Origin: Mangifera indica
Lineage: Eukaryota > Streptophyta > Magnoliopsida > Sapindales > Anacardiaceae
Assembly (NCBI RefSeq): GCF_011075055.1
Contig: NC_058138.1
Span: 22,852,928 to 22,916,927 of the forward strand
Direction: 5' to 3'
DNA length: 64,000 bases
Every line of letters starts with the position of its first letter. Position 1 is the first letter of the stretch. This document shows, one piece after another, positions 1 to 10,380 of this stretch. The notes beneath the pieces were generated by a model. It did not search any database, was not told where the DNA came from, and worked only from the letters and a program-made list of their open reading frames with translations. A program made the translations under genes and the position numbers.

Positions 1-193
1 TTAAGTTTATAAATGTTGATGAACTAATGTTTACATCCTGTTTCAATTTTGTATAGAACCTTGGCTCATTCTTGTTTTGTTTTACTTGTAAGCCTGTTAG
101 GAGTATGGTATGTGCTTGGTTTTAGCAATGGTTGGATTTCTTATATTGGTTTTTATGAATAAGCTGGAGTGTTGCATTTCCTACCTTTTGCAG

Positions 194-2413
194 AAGGGAA
201 ATCCCTTACTAAAACATATCAGAAATGTGAGATGGGTTTTCGCTGATGTTGTTTGCGACTACTTGCTGGGGAAGAATTCATGTGCTCTGTATCTAAGGTT
301 TGAGCTTCTGCACATTCTGTTATATATTTCATTTGTCTTGATTCAACTAGTAGAATTAAGCAGCTAAACATACTAGGCAAAGCTAGTTGTGAATGTATAT
401 AATTGTGACAGTCCACATAGATTATGTAATTCATGTGAAGATATGATTTTGTTAATATATATGAAAGTGATGTGTGAAATCGAGATTAGTTTAATTTGTG
501 CCTCTGTATACAAAATTTTCTATTTCATGGTCTCCTCTTTCAAAGTATCTTAATATAAAAGATTATAAGTATGCCTTGGAAAGGACTTGATTAGCAATTA
601 TGTGTGCAATGCGCTAAACTCATGTCTTTTGCCTTTAGTTTGCATGCCTTGGAAATGACTCAATTAGCAATCATGTGTGCAATGCACTTAAATCATGTCT
701 TTGCCTTAGTTTGCCTGTTCATGGAACAGCTTTGGGACTATTTCAACCACAGGCATTTGTGTTGAATATTATAATTATTAATATTTGTATCAAATGCATT
801 TTAAAATGAAATGTGCTCTAACCTCAATTTATTGATTGTTTGATACAGTCTTCGATATCATTTGCTGCATCCAGATTACCTGTATTACCGTATAAGGGAA
901 TTGCAGAAAAACTTCAAGCTTCGCGTTGTTCTCTGCCATGTTGATGTGGTAAGTGTCTTTTCAGGGAATGGTAATTTTTTATGTCTTTTTAAGCATTCAT
1001 TTTGGGATAGTGTTTTATACAAAATTTGGTTACCATGGGGACAGATGAGTGTGGCTTTTTTTTTTTTTTTTAAATTAATGATATAAAGGATATAATTTCT
1101 CATTCTTCTTTTTCATTGCAGGAGGATGTTGTTAAGCCTTTACTTGAAGTTACTAAAACTGCTCTACTACATGATTGTACCCTGTTATGTGCTTGGAGGT
1201 TGATTATCCTTTTTTTTTTAAATTAATCACAGATAAGCTTATATGCATATGTATTACAATTTGTAAGATTTTTTGTACTTCCCAAAGCTTCTGTTCAACA
1301 ATAAGTTCTGTGGTTTCTTCCGATTTTTCAGGTCTTATGTTCCTGACTCCTTTTTAAGAAGTTGGAGTCTGTATGCATGTGACTCAGTTGTCACTGAAGT
1401 TACAAAAGTTGCTTACCGATTTTTTTTCAGCCTGAATATTGTTCTCTGTTGACAAACTTATTTTATATTATTGGTTGTAGCTTGGAGGAATGTGGTCGCT
1501 ACTTGGAGACTATCAAAGTCTATGAAAACAAGCCAGCTGACCTTATTCAAGGTCAAATTGATAGAGACTATTTATCACGGGTATCCTCTTTTTTGAGTTC
1601 TCCGGTTGCACTATGAATTTATGTTATTACACTGGCTGATGAACCTTTCGAGTGATTTGATGAGGCTATACTTCTTTTGATGTAGCTGACTCATGCCCTT
1701 ACAACTGTTCGACATGTTAACAAGACTGATGTGGTTACATTAGGGTCAACATTTGGGGTATGCTCATGCAACTATTAAAGTCTGGAGGTTGATATGTTTA
1801 CATTGAAGCTGACTGGCATTGTTTTGCAGTCTCTTTCTCATATCATGGATGCATCCATGGAAGACTTAGCTCGTTGTCCTGGCATAGGAGAGCGCAAGGT
1901 ATTCTTTTTCTCCAAAATGAGACGTGACTAACGGTGACTTTTCATTATACTGTTGTGCATGTACTTGTTTGTGTGATGCCATCTTGGTGATGCACAGAAA
2001 AGTAATGCCCCTTAAATGGTGTTTTTCATTTTTGATGATTTTTACCACTAACCACCTACCTGGTCAATTTTTTGATGAATCAGGTTAAACGCTTGTATGA
2101 TACTTTTCATGAACCATTCAAGCGCATAGCTTCCAGTCAACCTAATATTCCACAAGCCACTCTCCAAAAAGCTGCTGAACCTCACTCATTGAGTGAAGTG
2201 ATGGAAGTGGATAAAGAAACAGAAGATGCAAGCAAGCGTAGGAAGAAAGAACCTGAATTGACTGTTAAGTCAGCTCTATCTACTGCTTTTGCTAAATATG
2301 CTGATAAAATTGGTAAAAAGGACAATAGCTCGCCTGGAAACAAGGAAGAGGAAACAAGTGCCGCCAAATCAGGGTCTGAGAAAAAGAATGACAATGAAGA
2401 AGTTGGCAATTGA
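194..2413 (+). CDS. ERCC1: DNA excision repair protein ERCC-1 (RAD10 homolog), 3' part
   Basis: Non-catalytic partner of XPF/RAD1 in the structure-specific endonuclease that cuts 5' of a lesion in nucleotide excision repair and trims recombination and crosslink intermediates in the nucleus. Exons read from splice borders: 194-297, 849-948, 1122-1198, 1481-1580, 1686-1757, 1830-1898, 2084-2413; phases agree and the stop is TGA at 2411-2413. The first exon seen encodes the central domain start ([13 protein letters not shown]), followed by [14 protein letters not shown] and a [17 protein letters not shown] stretch. The C-terminal helix-hairpin-helix pair covers [14 protein letters not shown] and [14 protein letters not shown]. 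The last exon adds a long charged tail (Lys/Glu-rich) that the human protein lacks, as is usual in plants. The N-terminal exon(s) lie left of the window; 1-193 looks intronic. In Arabidopsis this is At3g05210 (UVR7), next to a HIPP gene, as here. Confidence 0.95.
572..715. repeat. Two-copy 73-bp tandem repeat in an ERCC1 intron
   Basis: Two adjacent imperfect copies, at 572-644 and 645-715, each start with tgccttgga and share agcaat.atgtgtgcaatg, then a catgtctttt-like block. They lie wholly within the intron between the 194-297 and 849-948 exons, so they do not alter coding sequence. Confidence 0.8.
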
Positions 2414-3510
2414 TTATACTTCTACTTACCCAAAATTCACACAAACCAAAAAATGAGCACCGCATGAAACAGAAATGCTTGAGAAGATATTTTTCATTGC
2501 ATCCTTGGAAGGAAACAAATGGTCGCCATGTTGTTGTTCACACATTGCATATTGGATGGGGTAATTTTTTCCTCCCCTCTTGTGGTGATTTTCACAGTGT
2601 CAAATGTTTACCAAAATCTTATGCACTTGGGAAGATTTTCAGGGATTAGAAATTATGCTGGCTGAAATGTAATTTAGAGGTATGTATATATAAATTCTTA
2701 GGAAGTTGATTCATTTAACATTCCATTTTCTGAAGCTACAATACTGAAGTCTTGAGATAGTTTTTCTTATTGTGCTCTCTCAAATCGTTCTCAACAAATT
2801 CGGACTTTGACTTGCTATTATAGACTTCGAAAACCCTTCTCCTTTTCCTTTGTATGATCTTTTAGTGACCTTATTGACTTCTGGTTGGAGGCAGCCTATT
2901 ATCTTAATTGATTTTTGAGTTTTACTCGCAAGTTCTTTAAGATGGTGAAAATTTTTCCAAATCTCCTACAATCCCCAATCATGTTAGCCACAACTTGCTA
3001 TTCTCAACATTAAAATTGACCTTCACATGAAAGGCAATTATTTCTAGAAAGCTCAGTGTATGATTATTCTCTAATATCGTATACAAATGAAAGTGATGGC
3101 CAACTACAATATTAAGCCTTGTTTTAAAGCCCTAACAATGTCCCAAAAATGTTATATTATTCAAGATAAAGTTAGGGGTGAATTTAAGTTAAGTGGAGCA
3201 CAAACAAATGATAACTTGAGTTTGATCTAAATGTAGAAAGTCAAACTCAATATAATTATGTATTGTCAAATGAATAATTGGAAAACCATTAAAGAGAAAG
3301 ATAAAGGGTCGTTGAAAATTAAAAATATAAAAAATTATCAAAAAAAAAAGTAAATCAAAATAGATCTACTATTATTGTTAATGAAAAATTATCAGAGAAG
3401 TTAGATTTACTAATAATTCTTCAAAAACTCAATCTACTTGAGTTGGTCGAAGCTCATTAGAGCAGAATATTGAGCCTGCTCAGCTTGGCTCCACCCAAGA
3501 TAAAGTTACC
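2414..3510. other. ERCC1 3' flank and intergenic DNA
   Basis: The first roughly 280 bases look like ERCC1 3' untranslated sequence. The rest is AT-rich. From about 3170 to 3480 it resembles the diffuse AT-rich repeat seen elsewhere in the window. No gene is seen on either strand. Confidence 0.5.
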
Positions 3511-3519
3511 CTTCATTTT
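3511..3519. repeat. 9-bp target-site duplication, left copy
   Basis: CTTCATTTT at 3511-3519 is repeated exactly at 4381-4389, immediately outside the palindromic element. A 9-bp duplication is the hallmark of Mutator-superfamily insertion. Confidence 0.85.
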
Positions 3520-4380
3520 GGGAAATTAATTAAAATAAGCAAAATTTTAAGCGTTTATACATTTTTAGGCCACCTTAGAAAAGTTTTACCAAAATAAGCA
3601 AACCGTATTTTTTTTTACCCTTTTTACCCTTATGTTGAAAAACCAAGTAAAAGTATTTTTTCTGAAAATATGCGTCGGTTTATGGTGGTTACGATGGTGG
3701 CTAGGGATTTTACACTGAAACCTTAAATATGTCGAATTATGTATATAGATGTTTTTAAATGTTTCGAACGCTTAAAATAATGTAGTTTCGATGTTAATGG
3801 ATGTCTGGAAGTGTAGCCGTTAAGAGACAAAAACGCGTAAATTTACAATGTCACGTAAACACTGTTCACACAGCGTAAAATACTGTTTACATTGCGTAAA
3901 TACTGTTTACATCACGCAAAAGTAAATATCATAGTCTGTGAACAGTATTTTTGTGCGATTTTGCAAGCAGTTTGTGTAGTTGAACAGTGTTTACGCAATG
4001 TGAACAGTGTTTGCGCGCGCGTGAACAGTATTTGTGCAATTTGCGTGACAATGTTCACTTTTTGCACTTTTGTCTCTCAACGGCTACACTTCCAGACATC
4101 CATTAATATTGAAACTACATCATTTTAAGCGTTCGAAATATTCAAAAACATCCATATACATAATTCGACATATTTAGGGTTTCACTGTAAAATCCCTAGC
4201 TACCATCGTAACCACCATAAACCGACGCACATTCTCAGAAAAAAATATTTTTACTTAGTTTTTCAACATAAGGGTAAAAAGGGTAAAAAAAATACAGTTT
4301 GTTTATTTTGACAAAACTTTTCTAGAGTGACCTAAAAACGTATAAACACTTAAAATTTTGCTTATTTTAATTAATTACCC
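3520..4380. mobile_element. Non-autonomous Mutator-like palindromic element (foldback MITE)
   Basis: An 861-bp element starts GGGAAATTAATTAAAATAAG and ends with the complement of GGGTAATTAATTAAAATAAG. It is flanked by the 9-bp duplication CTTCATTTT. The two arms are inverted copies of each other over about 310 bases, roughly 3520-3833 and 4065-4380, differing at scattered positions. Between them lie short degenerate units around aatactgtttacat and, on the far side, their complements (gtgaacagtgtttgcg), so the loop is itself partly self-complementary. No transposase coding is present; movement would have needed a MULE transposase supplied in trans. Arm divergence suggests an old insertion. Confidence 0.88.
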
Positions 4381-4389
4381 CTTCATTTT
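4381..4389. repeat. 9-bp target-site duplication, right copy
   Basis: CTTCATTTT exactly matches the copy at 3511-3519 on the other side of the palindromic element. Confidence 0.85.
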
Positions 4390-5481
4390 TACCATAAAAT
4401 AGAGGTCCAATCCACACTTAAATTATGTGGGGGTAAAGTACCTCACAACGGTAGATGAATCGCATTATGAACCATTAAATTTTCACGTGAATACGTTATG
4501 CTATCCATGTTACTTTGTCGTAATGTCTGGTTGCCTTCTACTTCTCTGCAATTGCATCTGGGATGAAACATTCTTTATAGACAGTTCCAAAATAGTCAAG
4601 TGCACTCTGGTGTTAAATCTGTGAGTTTAATCTCTTTTTTGTTCACTCTGATGCTTATTCTTTTTAACAGTATTTTTTACCTGTCATGTACAGCCAAGCT
4701 TTGCCCTTCCCAATCTTCAAGGCAAGATTGATATCTATTGCTTCTAAACTATGCCACTAGCCTCTTTTTGTCTTTTCTTCCCCTCTAGCCTCCAATTTCC
4801 AATATTCCCGCTTTATAGATAAGGCTTTAAAAACAACCATAGGCTTCTCACTTATATTCATTCTATGCCATATTACAGAAAAGTTATACCCTATGTTGTT
4901 ACACAACATAAGACAAAATTCTTAATGTGTGATATGTTGCCTCATTGTTTGTTCTTTTCGTATGCACATCATCTCGATGACTCGATTCTGAACATTGGGT
5001 CCCAAACACTTTGATCATTTGCAGAATGTTAACTTCTGATTATTTTTTTTCCTGTCAGCTACTTGTACCTTTAAAAGAAAATTCTTTTGTTCGCTTTTAA
5101 TGGATTCTTTTCAGGGTTAAAGTTTTAGCCATCTTCTGCTTTCTTGTTCAGTTGCTTTGTATAACACTAATTGATAAGAATGAAGATCACAGGACACAAA
5201 TGCGACTTGCTTTTCTGTAGAATTGTGATTTAGAAGACTGGATCTATGCTTTTTAAGTATCAAAACTATGGATGATTGTTTATTAGCATCAGTTTTGATA
5301 TACATGGCACGCGGCAAGATTAGAGTTTTTGCACTACCAGCAAGATTTGCTGCTCAACAAAAGGCCACTTTATTGGGGACAACAATTTTATTTTTCACTG
5401 AACACTGTACGATGCTTTTCTTTGTGTTCCAATGAGATGAACTGGAACAGTGTGACAAACTGTGCAAATTCCGGAGAGCTT
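4390..5481. other. Intergenic DNA and 3' flank of the receptor-like kinase
   Basis: The kinase gene ends here from the right, so its 3' untranslated region lies just below 5482. Short open frames in this stretch have no recognisable content. Nothing else is supported. Confidence 0.4.
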
Positions 5482-7859
5482 CTAATATCTAGGACTTGGC
5501 GTGTGATGCCGAAATACTGAGCAGCCAGATGAAACCGTGGAATTGTTCTTAACTAGAGGGATTAGTGACTGCACAACGTCTGTCATTAGAGGCCGATAAT
5601 CTGCTTCTGTTTGAACACACATGGCTGCAATGGCAGCTATCTATACAACCATATGAGAAGAAAGAAACAATATGTTTGTTGGATTTTATATTTTTTTTCC
5701 CGATAAACAATAAAGTGATTAAGGACAGTAGAGATTAAAGCTGACCTGAATCAGATCCTTCTTTGAATATCGACCTTTTAGAGATGGATCAACCATTTCC
5801 AATACTTTTTCTCTGTTAGTTAACCTTGGAAGAGCCTGACAAATTGTTGCATGGATAAAAATTTCTTCAGAATTAAGAAATTCTACTGGTAGTTTCTTTG
5901 ATTGCTTTTAGATATGTAGAACTTGCATGACAATTAAAAGTTTGAGATGGAATTTGGTTACTAACCCATGAGACAAGAACATGTTCCCCAGGGGGCCTAT
6001 TGGTATCTATCGGTACACGTCCTGTTACGAGCTCTAGAAGAACAATGCCATAGCTGTACACATCTGATTTAGTAGTAAGCTTCCCTGTTGAAGCATACCT
6101 ACAACCAACATTTATGAAATCGATTAGAGTTTCGCCCAAATTTTCCATCTGTACAGTCAAATAATTAGAATGTTGTAATAGGAAATTTGTCTAATACAGA
6201 ATCATGACTGCAGATTGTCTGAGTATGGCTCTTGCTTCTCAGACAGGTTTATTAAACATGATAATGACTGTTTGCCTACTGGGGACCTACATTTATAAAC
6301 AGGTTTGTGCAAGATAGAATTGATTGAATTATTCATACTGGAATGTTAACCATGAACTGATAATGAAGAAGTGCTATTATAAATGATGGAACACTCACTC
6401 AGGAGCTAGATATCCAGTGGTCCCCTGGATGCGCGTTGAAATCTGACCATTGATCCTGTCTGAGACCATCTTTGCCAATCCGAAATCTGTCACCTTGGCA
6501 CGGAAATTTTGATCTAGGAGGATATTGGAGCACTTGAAGTCGCGGTGGATGACGGTTGGTATTGCTTGCTCATGGAGGAATTCCAGGGCTCTAGCACAAT
6601 CGAGGGCTATCGTCAATCGTGTTCCCCAATCCAGTGGCTGATATTGGTTGCTGGAGGGGTGTAGATGTTGCTCCAGAGTTCCATTGGACATGAACTCAGA
6701 TATTAGGAGTCTATGATTTTGGTCAGCACAATATCCTAGTAGCTCCACCAAATAAGGAGAATGCAAGCGGCTCAGTAAATCAACCTGCATTGTTGAGCAT
6801 GTTGTTATCTCGAACCCATGTGCAAAGTTGAATAAAATTCTTTAACTTTTCCAGGATTATGATTTTCTATAGATAAATAATGCTTGTGAATATGTTAGAG
6901 AAATGAAGTTTCAAGTCAAAACTCTAATCTATGGCATAATCAAACCAACAGTGATGAAAAAGTCAAAACTGATGCATGTGAGATTGAAAGATGCAAACAA
7001 AAAATTATCAATTATCTATTGCTGCATTACATTCATTAGTAAACAGTATCACAGGCCTCTTCTGCCTGCTCATATAGGTAAACAAGAAAGAAAAAAAATT
7101 AAGAAGAAAGAGATAGAGAGCCAAAGAAAACAAAAGATAATAAATGAAGTCAGCCTCATTTACCTCCATTCTGAATGCACGTTCCCCTTGCTTTCCTTCT
7201 CTATGCAACCTCTTGATTGCAGCCAAAGTCCCATCACTCAATACTCCTTTGTACACAGCTCCAAACTTTCCATTGCTTAACACATTGGCCTCACTAAATT
7301 TCTCAGTTGCAAATTCTAACTCCTTGTATGTGAAAACTTGGACTCCTTTATATCTATTCGAAGCTACACTTTTCAGGTGTCCTCCATATAGACACCCACC
7401 CTTCACATCTGAAACAATTTTTAAGCATACCCAGATCAACCTTTGCAAAGAACTTGAACTAAGACAGAGAGGGAAATAATTTTCATGAAAACAAGATGGA
7501 AAATATTTAAACATGAGTAGTGTTAAATTACCTGGACTGGAGGCTAAGTTGATAGTAGTATGAGCAATGAACCTGCTACAGCCACTCTTGTCGATAATAT
7601 CATTGCAACTACCCTGGCCTTTTCCCGATTTAAGTCTCCGCAGTACTAGTATAACTAGAGCTAATGCGAACAGCACGATGAAGGAGATGATTGAAACAAT
7701 GATTATGATAATGGAATGGAGGGAAAGAGTGAGATGGTGAGGATTATCATGAGGTTGAATATGTTTATGATGGTGGTGTGAATGAGTTTGGTTGTTTTCA
7801 GTGCCAAAACCAAGTGGCCTTGCATTTGCAGGTGCCATTGAATTAGTGTTACTTTCCAT
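5482..7859 (-). CDS. Membrane-anchored receptor-like protein kinase, RLCK-VII-like (At3g58690 type)
   Basis: Predicted Ser/Thr kinase of 446 residues at the plasma membrane. Exons in coding order on the minus strand: 7859-7532, 7408-7164, 6784-6399, 6098-5966, 5835-5746, 5640-5482; the phases agree and the stop is TAG. The ATG at 7857-7859 was chosen because an in-frame stop lies upstream with no other ATG between. The short extracellular part is His-rich (residues 26-42). One membrane segment follows (about 49-73: [20 protein letters not shown]), then the kinase domain from about 134. Visible motifs: invariant Lys175 in [14 protein letters not shown] with Asp273, DFGLAK with Asp291, an [20 protein letters not shown] activation/F region, and [11 protein letters not shown]. 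The glycine loop is odd: SNGKFGAV, with Ser154 where the first Gly normally sits. Family assignment is from motif recall; the ligand is unknown. Confidence 0.92.
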
Positions 7860-10380
7860 GAGCACAAACAGCAATGAACATACAGAAGGATGGTTTTTTG
7901 GGAAGACGAGTTGCAGGATTGCAAGTGAAATTCAATTCCTAGGAGGTCAGTTTTTACCTGTATGGCCACCAATGACTCTCTCTCTTTCTCTCTTTTTCTC
8001 TCTCTCGTGATAAATGAAGTGGCTCCTGTACTTATTCGTCCCTTGTTTTGTATCTTCTGAGGAATAGTCTTTGTCTTTGCCGCAGAAAAGCGTGGACAAC
8101 TTCACTCCCATCTTCAATCATCCAAACTATTACCCAATAATAATTAAAACTCTGTTCCGTACCTCAATAATTCTGTCTCTCACTTCAGATTTTTATGTGG
8201 CAAGGTTGAAATTCACCACCAATCATCTTGCAGCTGGCTTTAGCCAGAAGGGCACATGGCCCATGGGCAGTGGCTTGTTTTTATACCAGAACTTGACTTT
8301 GTCAATTATTCTTTAATAAATTATATTAATCCCTTGTTTCCTCGTTAAAGGTTAGAAAATGTTATGATTCATCCGAATTCAGTTTGCTCGTTCTTCTTAA
8401 ACGAACCCAAACTCAAGTTATAGCTATTTTAATTTAATTTTAAGTCAAATTAATTTAATTTATTATGTTATTGAAAATTTGTTAATAGATCACTCTTTTC
8501 TGATGAGTTTTTGTTCTTCTGCTATATCTTTGATTATTTTTATTTTTATTTCTGATAACTTATTTAATAATTTATCGTTTGAATGTGAATTTGAGTTCGA
8601 ATTAAACCTTTTTTTATTCAAATCAAATTTAAATTATTCTTTATTTAAGTTTTATTTGATTTAAATCTATTCCTAAATTGGTATATACTAATGACGATTG
8701 ATTGTTACCCGCACTCTATTGTTAAAGCATAATGAAAGTGGAATTTATGGCTGCATTAATTAAGGAGAAATTGCTAATCAAGGCTCAAAAATCACGAGTT
8801 GCCTAGTGTCCAGAAGCTCGTAAGTCATAGCCACATTGTATTATTGCTTATCGTTCTTGTCTTTTGCTTGCCCAAGTTACTAGGCAACAACAAACAACTC
8901 ATCTACTTGCTTGACCTGCCTGCAGCCACTGAACTTGACTCTTTACTTATAATTCTGTTACTGAGAAGTGCAAACAACCCATAAAAAGTTTGGAGTACTA
9001 TACAAATTTCTCCCATTATGGGCTTTAAACTTGTTTTCTTTCTCTGCCTCGTAATTACATCAATATCAATTCTTGTTTATGTTTTGCACCTGAAATCATG
9101 AAATTTGCTTAATAAACATTTGTATTTGTCTTTCTGTAAGGTGATGACTTGTAGTAAATTAAATTTGGGTTAAGATTAAAACCCATTTTAATCATGCTAA
9201 CTTCATATGGTTAAAACCCATTTTAAAATTTTAATTATGTCATAACGAGGTTATCAATTGAACTTGATCGAACCCCAGTCTAAAAACATTCCTTTCAACA
9301 ATTTCCAGTTTAAAGAATTTCAGTGACAATATGCTTGTCAGATCATAAACGAATAAAATTTTGATTCAGTACGTAAACTTTGTGTCTCATATTATTATCT
9401 AACAAAATTTGGAAAACATTGCCTGTTGTAAACTCAACTGTGCTGAATGAATTCCAAATGGATAATATATATCTAATTAAGTACAAACTGCTACATGTAA
9501 CATTTCTTCCTCATATACGAAAATTTCAGACCCGGCCAAAGGGTCGGTCAAGTCCATCTTAATCTTGACCAATGATCTGACCAGAACATCAACAATGTTG
9601 ATATATAATACAAGATCATATGGTTAAAGCAGATTAAATAAAAATTAGATTGATGTATATCCTTGCAATTACTCAGACTCAACAAAAATCATGTTGCTGT
9701 CAAAATTACCATTGGACCGCCTTAACCTGATTTAACTTACTAACCATCAACTCCCGGGCAAAGTGGTTCAACCAACCGATCTGGTCGAAGTTTTAAAACA
9801 CCTCAAATATAGATAATATCTATTTAATTGGGTACAAGACTGTTACATGTGACATGAGCAATTTAGTATTTGACTCTTGGTAACTAGATCAAGACAAACA
9901 TACCTAAAATTTCTTCAATGTCATTGCAGAGAATGAACAAATAGAGTATCCAAGCTCTAAATCTCCTGCTTCTTCACTATAACTAAACATTTCTTTCTTT
10001 GTTTCCCTCTTAAGAAATGAGAGTGACACTGTACAAACTGACCCTCCAAATCAATAAACTATCATCATGTTTTGGAGCCTTGGCAATTATCTTATCCAAG
10101 TCTATTTAACAGTTCCACAAGTCATGTGGCAATTACATAGACTGAGAAGAGCAAAGAATGAAATTCTAGGGCCGAGTCAAACTGAGGGCAACAATATGCT
10201 AATTCATTAGCCTATTGCATGTCATCCTGATCCACAGATCTTACAACATGTGATCTTCAACTACCCAAACAACCAAACAAACCAACTTTGACGTTGAACA
10301 TGTTGTTGATCTATCATGTAAATAGTACAATTTAACATATACCAAATTTGAAATCGTACATAAAACAAATTGTAACTTCA
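7860..10380. other. Kinase 5' flank and AT-rich intergenic DNA
   Basis: 7978-8005 is a pyrimidine tract (CT/TTTCTC), likely within or near the kinase 5' untranslated leader on the minus strand. From about 8370 to 8670 and 9170 to 9300 the DNA resembles the diffuse AT-rich repeat with aaattcaaa/tttgaattt words. The end near 10380 is ALG13 3' untranslated sequence. No gene is seen. Confidence 0.4.
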
